The notes below the pieces were generated by a model. It ran no database searches and was not told the DNA's origin. It was given only the letters and a program-made list of their open reading frames with translations. DNA of 64,000 nt. It comes from Paraphysomonas bandaiensis. Lineage: Eukaryota > Chrysophyceae. The stretch lies in assembly GCA_965644295.1 (NCBI GenBank), contig CBFFRP010000298.1, forward strand, positions 1 through 64,000. Reading direction: 5' to 3'. Made by a program: the position numbers and the translations under genes. Below are positions 55,721 to 64,000 of the stretch, one piece after another; within the stretch, counting starts at the first letter, position 1, and every line of letters starts with the position of its first letter.

Positions 55721-57271
55721 TTACACCCCAGTACTGGCCAAAAAATGTTCTTGCTTGTCATGAGCTGCAGGTCTGATCGAAGCTATGATCCAGTAGAGCA
55801 CCCATGCACAGTCTGTGATGCCCAACCGCTCAATAGAGAGCGCCAAATACGCCAAAGCATAACATCCCCGCATATTCATGAATACTATCGGGTTATTTTC
55901 GGCAAGTAACTGTGGAGTTAGCTGAGCGAATTGAAGAAGAATGAGTATACCAGGAATACCGACGGATACAATTGGGTAGTACAGTGATGGTGGCATATAC
56001 GGACTATCTTTAGGAAAAGCGGAAAAGTGAGTTAATTGAGCAACAAGAAACCCTAGAGGTACAACTATCATCTGACGCCCTAGAAGAAACCTCTTCACTC
56101 TATCTTCTTCGATGACGTTATTATCATCGCGTTTTTCTGGATTAGCCTCTTTCTTGGTGTCAGTAGGAGCCTCACAAGACGAAGGCAAAGCCGTTAATTT
56201 GTAGCTGTGGCCATTCAACAGGAAATGAACCCGATCAGCTCGCACGGTACCCGGAGCTTGGTATACTCCACTGCCCTTCACAGTGAGCTTCGATGAACCC
56301 ATGATAAGATCTGGATGGTGGGGCGGTAGATGGGTGGTGCTAACAACTGCAACCTTAAGGCCTTCGCAATAAAAAACGACAACAAGTGTTGACAACAGGA
56401 GTATAATTTGTGCAGAAAGTGGAAGACTCGGTGATAACACTCCATAGTTTTGCGACATGCTGTACAACACAAAGCATAACGACGCAATGGTTATAAGAGT
56501 GCTGACCATGTACTGCATTAATCTGATGGAATAATTGTACCCACATTTACCAGAAGAAGACGGAATGGAAGCTTGAGACGGACTACTCAATAGCGATTCA
56601 GCATCATCACCAGAAAAGCTTGTGGTATGAGCTGCGAACATGCTCCTGTTCAACCAATCAAATAAAAGGAATACGAACTTAACAATTCCTATTTGCTCAA
56701 TTGCGAGAGCAAGTCTGATGATGGAGTAGATGCCGGGGATATCCAGACACACTAGGGGATACTCTTTAGCTAGCATTGATGGAAGAAGCTGAGCTATAGT
56801 GACAGTCAGTATCACTCCAGGGAGACCTGACTTAACCAACACATGAAACAGAAGTGACTGCTTACCGAAAGAGACCCCTAGTATTTCATTCGTTGGAAAG
56901 TAAGCGAAAGTCGTCAACTGAGCGATTGTGAAACTGCAGCAAACGACTAAGAAAGATTGACCAATCAACAGACGCTTCAGTTGTCCCTCACATGTACTGA
57001 ACATAAGTCTATGCACTTTAGCTGCACGAGAATATCCCATTGACTCTATACGCTCCTCAGTCATATGATGGATACCTAATACCCCCACTTGAAACGCTTC
57101 ATTGCATGCAAGCAACAGTAATGAGCATATGAGGAGTGGCAGTTCAACTAGAGGCCCTCCAAAGTCAGCTATGTTGTAGTCCAATAGAATACCATAGAAT
57201 ACCGTAACGGTCGCGAGGAGTCCAAATAGAACACTAGAGACATGACGGAGATAAGAGACGATGAGGGACAT
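55721..57271 (-). CDS. Internally duplicated multipass membrane protein (516 aa)
   Basis: Single exon, no introns, 516 residues. Two homologous halves are visible. RLLIGQSFLVVCCSFTIAQL with TTFAYFP pairs with RFLLGRQMIVVPLGFLVAQL with THFSAFP. SGLPGVILTVTIAQLLPSML pairs with VGIPGILILLQFAQLTPQLL, and ALAIEQIGI with ALSIERLGI. Each half has about five or six membrane segments. The linker (about 225-245 and 320-350) is Ser-rich and charged. Tandem duplication is usual for transporters with pseudo-two-fold symmetry. The conserved Gln, Pro and Glu in membrane segments suggest a substrate path, but I cannot name the family. Confidence 0.75.
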   Translation of the reverse strand: MSLIVSYLRHVSSVLFGLLATVTVFYGILLDYNIADFGGPLVELPLLICSLLLLACNEAFQVGVLGIHHMTEERIESMGYSRAAKVHRLMFSTCEGQLKRLLIGQSFLVVCCSFTIAQLTTFAYFPTNEILGVSFGKQSLLFHVLVKSGLPGVILTVTIAQLLPSMLAKEYPLVCLDIPGIYSIIRLALAIEQIGIVKFVFLLFDWLNRSMFAAHTTSFSGDDAESLLSSPSQASIPSSSGKCGYNYSIRLMQYMVSTLITIASLCFVLYSMSQNYGVLSPSLPLSAQIILLLSTLVVVFYCEGLKVAVVSTTHLPPHHPDLIMGSSKLTVKGSGVYQAPGTVRADRVHFLLNGHSYKLTALPSSCEAPTDTKKEANPEKRDDNNVIEEDRVKRFLLGRQMIVVPLGFLVAQLTHFSAFPKDSPYMPPSLYYPIVSVGIPGILILLQFAQLTPQLLAENNPIVFMNMRGCYALAYLALSIERLGITDCAWVLYWIIASIRPAAHDKQEHFLASTGV

Positions 57272-57802
57272 GAATGGGATTCAGATGATGCTTGTGAATG
57301 GATATGATAGTATGTGACAGTATAGAATGGTTTATTATGATGTGTGTTTTGTATAGTGTATGGTGTATATATATGTACAGTGTAGCATGCTATAAGATCA
57401 TAATACCGTATGGATGCATACACATACATACACTGCACAGAGTGTTACATGCATACATATACACTACATGTCAATATATACGTACATATTCTATAGTAGC
57501 ATACTACATACACTACACTGAGTGTATTGTACAGTATGGTATTAGGGTGTTACCATATATATGTGTGGATTGTGCATGTGCTTTACGTGTGTGGTGCTTA
57601 GTGTTAGGTCAAAAATAGATCTTGACTTGACACTAAACGAAGATACAAAGAAGTGAGGAATGATATGAGAGAAGTGAGTGTCACTATGAGAGCACTCATA
57701 GTACTAACTATACAGAGCATGTATATGTATGGCAATGAAGTGAAGTCATCATCTCAGATACATCATCATGATGCAGGTCAGTATCTATATCTATATACTG
57801 TA
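57272..57802. promoter_or_regulatory. Divergent upstream region, left part
   Basis: Upstream of the duplicated membrane protein; TA/CA-rich with scattered ACATAC words, leading into the microsatellite. Confidence 0.35.
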
Positions 57803-58280
57803 CGTATGTATGTAGGTAGGTAGGTAGGTAGGTAGGTAGGTATGTATGTATGTATGTATGTATGTATGTATGTATGTATGTATGTATGTATGTATGTATG
57901 TATGTATGTATGTATGTATGTATGTATGTATGTATGTATGTATGTATGTATGTATGTATGTATGTATGTATGTATGTATGTATGTATGTATGTATGTATG
58001 TATGTATGTATGTATGTATGTATATGTATGTATATGTATGTAGGTATGTAGGTATGTATGTATGTATGTATGTATGTATGTATGTATGTATGTATGTATG
58101 TATGTATGTATGTATGTATGTATGTATGTATGTATGTATGTATGTATGTATGTATGTATGTATGTATGTATGTATGTATGTATGTATGTATGTATGTATG
58201 TATGTATGTATGTATGTATGTATGTATGTATGTATGTATGTATGTATGTATGTATGTATGTATATGTATATATATGTATG
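57803..58280 (+). repeat. Second GTAT microsatellite, with GTAG prefix
   Basis: Starts with seven GTAG units (57811-57840), then near-pure GTAT to about 58260 with a short irregular break at 58020-58052. It lies about 95 bp upstream of the RED/IK start codon, in the divergent region between that gene and the minus-strand membrane protein, as at 19665-20408. Confidence 0.95.
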
Positions 58281-58373
58281 TACTACGATGTATGTGTATG
58301 GTATTCTTATATTGTGTTCATGTATCAGGGTAATGTGTATGTATATGTAATTAACACTATCAAACCACTCACG

Positions 58374-60585
58374 ATGTTAAGCAATAAAGACTTCGCCTAT
58401 ATCCTTAGTGGCAAAAGTGAAGCCTCAGATGAAGGCAAAACACGCTTTGGATTAGATCAAATAAGACAATGGGACAAACAGAATAAATTAAAAGGCAAAA
58501 CTAAACATACTAATAAACAACAAAAAAAGAGGGATTCAGAGGGAGAAGGAGCCTCTGTGAAGACATCTGAGGAGTCCGGATATAGAGATAGAGCTCAAGA
58601 GAGGAGGAAAGATGTTAATCCTGATTATGGGCATATGGAGGGGCTCAATGAGTTAGATGTTGAACAAACCAAGTATCTAGGTATGTATATCCGTACATGT
58701 ATACGATGGGGGGATATGATTATACGTATAGTATGAGTTAGATGTTGAACAAGCCAAGTACCATATGAGGATATGGTTATACAAAAGAGTATGTGTATAT
58801 ATGTGAGCTAGACATCGAGCAAACCCAATACCTAAATATATGACTGTATATAAGGATAATGGTATGATATAGTGGTGGAGAGTAATATATTGAGCGGACC
58901 AAGTCCTTAGATACATATAAGTGTTTGAGTGTGAGTATATATATGAGTATAGATGTGAACATAGGATAACTTGTCTAGCGTATTCTACGTTATGGAGTTG
59001 TGCAAGAATCTATGCGTTTTGATGAATTGCGGCTTGTATTTTATATATCTACTTTTGCTGTGATTTACACTGTTCGAATTTGTATAGTTCTTATGTGTTT
59101 ATAGGAGGAGACACTGAGCATACTCATCTAGTAAAGGGGTTGGATTATGCTCTTTTGCGTAAGGTGCGCTCTGAAGCCGAGCAAGCCTCTAAAGAGCAGG
59201 ATGACCAATCGACTAGCGGTTCTTCTTGTCGGTTAGCTGATATCACTCCAGTATCTCATATGGGAGCGAAATTAAAGGATATGTTACTGTCTTCGAATGT
59301 GGAGAATCCTAGGAAAATGCAAAATTCGGATAAATTATTAAGTAGAACGGGGTATGAATTTGATTTGAACCCGCTGTCGAATCAAGATCTGCCTACCATT
59401 GTGCTTCGTAGCAAACAGGTAATATGAAGTTCAAATCGATGTTGATGTGTAGTGTGGGATTTTTCCTTCATTTGATGTTGCTGGCGTGCAACAAGCAATC
59501 TAGTCAGAGCTATGTAGTTATATTCTTCATGCAGGAACAAAACTCAGACAGCAATTGTCCGGCCTACATAGTTCCTGCCAATCTTCTCGTCAAATTGACC
59601 GAGTCATTTTCATCCGAGAAGCAGGCCCTCCGCAAGAAATCAAAATCTGCATCCCTAACTAAAGTATCCCGGCAACCGCCCAAGCAAATCGAGGCCCCAC
59701 CAAAGCCTGAACCGGTTGATATTTTTGATGACGTCGGCAAGTATGTTCCTGAACTACCCACAGCGAGTTCAGGAGGACGTTCGGAAGATCGTTCTACAAG
59801 TTCTACTTCAAAGTACTTCACGTCAACATCGGATGATGTATCCCCAGCCGCTCCGCAAGATCTAATGGCTCCCGTTAAAAAGCTTCTGGAAGCTCAAAAT
59901 CAAAAGCAGAAGATCTTAGAGTCATCTAGTAGTTCGAAGATAGTAGTTGAGGAAGGAAAGAAGCATAGGGATATATTTGGGGGATTAGAAGAAAAGAAGA
60001 AAAAGCAAATAGGACACTCTATGACCACCAGTTCGTCGTATGATGTGTATCCTGAAAATGCAGATTATGAGGTGAGTGGTAGTGCAGTGTGTGTGATATC
60101 TGATGTACCGTCTTTGCATTACGTTGCTGCAGCATTATATTTTCTATTGTATTTCGAAAGTTTTCTACAGTTTCGCTTCTTAAAAATTATTATATTTTGT
60201 ACTGATATCTATTCTACTATTCTAGATGTATGATAGTGACGGCGAAGAAAAGAAAAAGAAGAAACCAACATCTACATCAGAGGGTGGTAAACCAGCACCC
60301 AGTAGAAGAGCTAGAGAGGCAAATGCGAATAGAAACCAAGGTATTGGCATGTTCTTTGTTATGTATGTTTTATTATACAGCTGAATGATACGCTTTCACG
60401 ATCTACTAAAGTATAGTCTATTTTGTGTGTTACAAGGCATAATATTGTATGTGTTTTTGCTTATACCGTAGTAATTCTTTCTGTTAGGGGGCGCTGGAGT
60501 TTCCAGTGATGGCATGAACAGAGCACAAAGAAGAGCCTTGCAGCGAGGTGACGACGTATCCGCTAAACGACCTAAGCATAGCTAG
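58374..60585 (+). CDS. RED/IK splicing factor
   Basis: Exons 58374-58680, 59105-59418, 59535-60071, 60226-60340 and 60488-60585 give 456 residues with agreeing phases. The RED N-terminal block is unmistakable: YRDRAQERRKDVNPDYG, then YLGGDTEHTHLVKGLDYALL, RKVRSE. Farther on, PAYIVPANLLVKLTE and DIFDDVGKYVPELP correspond to the IF.DIG.Y.P region, and SYDVYPENADYE to the C-terminal conserved part. RED with MFAP1/SMU1 is part of the spliceosomal B complex. The family's RED dipeptide repeats are missing and the protein is shorter than the human one (557). It fits a genome where almost every gene is intron-split. Confidence 0.9.
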
Positions 60586-61621
60586 TTTAATCAAATGTAC
60601 CGGACTGCAGATAATCGACAGCATGAACAAAATGTGAAACACTGTTCCGCTTTTAGCTTTTTACTATATCTAGCAGGGTGGATACGTGTAGGAGTTTAGA
60701 TATGAGCCGTCGGTGTGTTTGTTTATGACCTCATTAGTGTAATAATAGGGCGTTTATCAAGCTGTTAGGTGTAATAGAAGAACATGCTCGAGATGGAATA
60801 TAGCGTAGGATTCTATGAATGTAAATTGTACTCTTGGTTAGAAAGATTGATGTGATCATTATTGAGTGTTGGGTAATAAACGTAGATATTTTTGAGTTTT
60901 GCGTATTTGTAAGCAATTACAGCCGTTAGTTGAAGAATACCGTAAATGACAACTGTAGTACAATAATTAATATGGTATGATAGGAATTGCGATAGAGAAA
61001 CCGAACTACAGTGTATAGAAACAATATTGATGGAAAATTTGGCCGGCCCACCAATCAATATATTGTACAATGTATTGCAATTCAATATATTGTTTCCTGT
61101 TTCCTAGCTCTGAACTACTCTGACTGTCTAAGATCGTGACCGTTTAATATCTAACAATATTGATTGGTAGAGAAACATAAATTTAGCGAATGACATTGCA
61201 TGATAAGAGATGTTGATTAAAGTTATATACTAATTGTTGGGTGAGTTCAACGCTCAGTTATTTAAGTCTTAACCATCCTAATGTCTAATACTAATACGTA
61301 TTCTGTGGAATTCACGTAAGTGTTATTATATCAATAAATCTAACCCCAACTCAAACGCACCATACACGCCAAAGTGCATTGGCTAACACTACAAACATCA
61401 TTTTGTACTAACGACTACAACATCATATATCTTGACTACTGGATACTTACAGTCTATGTACCAGGGCAGCGAGTACTTACAATTTTTCATTCACCATGCA
61501 AGATCCCGTGGTATTGTCCACCGATAACCAAATACGATATGATCTCAGGCATGTGACCCAATTCCATGTAACCACCATAAAACTATATACGTGCGTGTTC
61601 TATAGGGATTGAGATATCACC
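60586..61621. other. Convergent intergenic spacer, 1.0 kb
   Basis: Between the ends of RED/IK and the LRR gene. AT-rich; AATATTGATTGGT-like words recur at about 61055 and 61155 (CAATATATTG inverted pair at about 61055-61093). No gene. Confidence 0.5.
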
Positions 61622-63613
61622 TCATTTTTTCTTTCCCTTTCCCTTTTTGACAACTCCACCACGAATTATACACTTATTCCCTTTCAATATTTCGTTGACT
61701 TCAGGCGCAATTTTGCACACCTAGAAGACACGAGTTAAACATCGGAGTATCTTACAACATAACTGAACAATATTTGCACTAAATTGCATAGTATGTACTA
61801 TATCAAGTAACACTACTACTTATTCCATCTGAAGGCACCGTTTTGTCTGCAGTACATACGATACCAACGCAATGTATAAGGAATAATACGATATACATAC
61901 TTGTTTCTTTTGGGCGCGGAGATCGAGTTCTCTCAATGACACCATATCTTGTGCTGAAAAAAAAGTCAACTCTATCATACAGAAACAACACTATGCAGAC
62001 AGGAGTATACTAAGGTACACTAAAACGTCACTCCATACAACAGTTGTAAGGCACAAACGTTCACACCCAATTAGAATGTTATATATCATACTACAAGCAG
62101 CATATCTACCAGTTGCAGGGAGCTGTTTAAGTGCAGGACACTTTCTTGCAGAGAGTTCTTGAAGCTGTCTGAGGTGACCAGCGCTGCCGGGTATTACTGA
62201 GAACTTTGCGTTGTTGTTTATGTATAACTCTCTCAGAGATGTGCATGCTCCGATCTCCTCAGGTAGAGCCCTTAGGTTATTGCTCGACAACGATAGACGA
62301 CGTAGGGCTGAATGGAAAAGTCGAATGAGGTGATATATTTCACATATACATGCGCTATTTAGAAACATACTTGACAGACACACTTATATACATGCACAGT
62401 TGTATATAAGCATACAATTACATAAAAAAGCATACGGTGACGGCAAGCAGAGTATTTACATTTTAAGTTTCCAATCTCAGGTGGCAACGCGGTCAATTTA
62501 TTCTTGTAGAGCTGTAAATCTCTCAGTTGAACAAGAGTGCTGAACATGTCCGTGGGAAGTGTAGCAATTTTATTGGCGGCTGCAATATATACATGTTAAT
62601 CAATACATGAAGTGGTGTGCAATATTCAGGGCGTATGGCATACCTAAATTCAGTAGCACCAATTGTGTACACATTGCAATGCCAGAAGGAACCACATCCA
62701 GGACATTTGAACACATATCTAGCTCCACGATCTTCTGGCAATAGCCAATTTCATCTGGAAGCTCTTTGATTTTATTCAGGCTTAAGTATAAGCGCTCAAT
62801 CTGGCAAGAATTTCAATCAATAAAGTAGAATATTTTAAAGTGGACAAAGTTTCTATTCAGTTATATAGAGGTGAAGCAGTGTACGATGTATTATAACACA
62901 CATAGTCAGCAATAATAATTTCTGACCTTAGTCCAAGACCTCACAATCTGTCCAGGCAGAGCCTCAATCTTGTTATTACGCAGGTTTATGTACACCACAC
63001 TAACCCAAGCAATGGCCTCTTCTGGAATGACTGCAACACACAATACAATTAAAATGGACATAGGACTACACAATATACCCCATATATATGTGCAATAAAG
63101 ATTAAAAAAACATGTAAAGCTAAGGGACATATACGTTTACACTAAACGACTAACCTTTTATGAAATTATCAGACGCAGTTAAGGTTTTTAAATTCGTCCA
63201 ACCATCGGTATTGCTAGGAAATCCAGTCAACTGATTGCTATCTAAATGGAGCACTTCTAACGACTTCATATCACCAACAGATTCGTGCAAAACACCATTC
63301 AGAGCATTGCAACTTAAATTCAACTTTTTGAGCTTTTCTAATTGCGATAATACCTGCAACACATGTCAGTACAACAATCAATGGAATGATACACTTCAGT
63401 GTACTATCTCTAACTGAAAGTATAGCAAATACTTACACCAAATACGTGATCTCCGTTGAAAAGCTGGTTTCGAGACAAGTTTATATCCACTAAGTTATAA
63501 AGCTCTTCACTAATCTGAAAAAAATTTGGGAGCATAGAGAGTTTCATTCCGGCCAAGCAGACATTGTCTTGTTTCTTATCGGCACATTTCTCTAGAGTCT
63601 TATAGACAACATT
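61622..63613 (-). CDS. Leucine-rich-repeat protein, 5' end not resolved
   Basis: Exons seen: 63613-63437, 63353-63155, 63030-62927, 62800-62644, 62579-62460, 62307-62110, 61953-61901 and 61720-61622, phase-consistent, 368 residues. At least eleven LRRs of 22-24 residues run through (LVDINLSRNQL, LKKLNLSCNALNG, LEVLHLDSNQLTGFP, VVYINLRNNKIEALP, IERLYLSLNKIKELP, LRDLQLYKNKLTALP, LRRLSLSSNNLRALP, LRELDLRAQKK). Introns tend to fall within repeats. The tail is IAPEVNEILKGNKCIIRGG followed by a Lys-rich end. The short-LRR type (L..L.L..N.L..LP) is that of cytosolic LRRC/SHOC2-like proteins. The first exon with an initiator was not found and may be outside the window. Confidence 0.85.
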
Positions 63614-64000
63614 CTGAAACACATATAAGACACATGTATATATTAATAAATATACATACAGAGATCTAAGTGCACACCTTACGACTATATATATACACAT
63701 ACATGTGCGTATACTTCATATACCACGATACATATATATCCATGCTCTCATATACACACTTGTATGTATGTGTCCAAATATATGCACACATAGAGATACT
63801 GCCTACATCCATATAACGATGCATGTCATACTACACTCATATATGTACATGTACGCATGCCCCTGTAGGTGTATATGTATACCTCTACATGTATATATAC
63901 TCATATATATGCACATGTATAAGTGCATAGCCCTATAGGCATATGAGGGTATGTGTGTATGTGTGTATGCCCCTATAGGTACATACGTGTAGCAATCATA
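63614..64000. other. Right edge: TA/CA-rich sequence with CCCTATAGG palindromes
   Basis: Alternating purine-pyrimidine words (ATATAC, CATGTA) dominate. GCCCCTGTAGG (63858), GCCCTATAGGC (63930) and GCCCCTATAGGTAC (63969) recur at about 37-70-bp spacing, echoing the array at 1578-2131. Any first exon of the LRR gene here is not recognisable. Confidence 0.5.

Noticed and set aside
57842-58350. Met-Tyr-Val-Cys frames before RED/IK
   Set aside because: Same microsatellite artefact; the RED/IK start is placed at the ATG beginning the conserved protein.

Overview
The window is nuclear DNA of a eukaryotic microbe, not of a bacterium. Nearly every gene is split by short GT-AG introns (about 31 to 130 nt for most, one of 31 nt and one of 37 nt), genes are separated by kilobases of AT-rich spacer, and several transposon classes are present. 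Recognisable eukaryotic proteins are ribosomal protein eL30, EMC4, cystinosin, the splicing factor RED/IK, a DUSP12/YVH1 phosphatase and a DENN protein. A beta-propeller protein with a Pro-Ser stalk (FG-GAP blades, then PS repeats, then one membrane segment) resembles surface proteins common in stramenopiles. That lineage is an inference and cannot be proved from this window. Exon joins below were worked out by hand from splice consensus and reading-phase continuity.

Left edge (1-8960): two small minus-strand genes with a shared upstream motif look like the end of an integrated DNA virus or large DNA transposon. They are followed by a 550-bp array of the palindrome ACCTATAGGT. A 5.6-kb LTR retroelement of Ty3/gypsy type follows, with 99% identical LTRs but a gutted interior, and then a hAT relic.

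8964-18110: a mitochondrial-looking RAP/heptatricopeptide-type protein (minus), a 3-kb element with perfectly matched 1112-bp inverted arms and no transposase, and a second hAT fragment followed by a 400-bp palindrome.

18461-33050: a divergent pair (tetraspan protein minus, EMC4 plus) separated by a 0.74-kb GTAT microsatellite; two small minus-strand proteins; the nine-exon YVH1-type phosphatase; a decayed MULE transposase; a multipass membrane protein; and a protein built from duplicated SAP-like and YEKYNPHWR modules.

33751-46509: the FG-GAP receptor-like protein, a 1875-residue DENN-IQ-PH protein, and cystinosin transcribed divergently from it.

48271-64000: an EF-hand-like/disordered protein, eL30, two small minus-strand ORFs, an SRP54-M-domain-like organellar protein, a duplicated multipass membrane protein diverging from RED/IK across a second GTAT microsatellite, and the 3' part of an LRR gene whose start lies beyond or near the right edge. 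The genes are ordinary housekeeping, trafficking and RNA-processing functions with no operon-like logic. The accessory interest lies in the left 18 kb.
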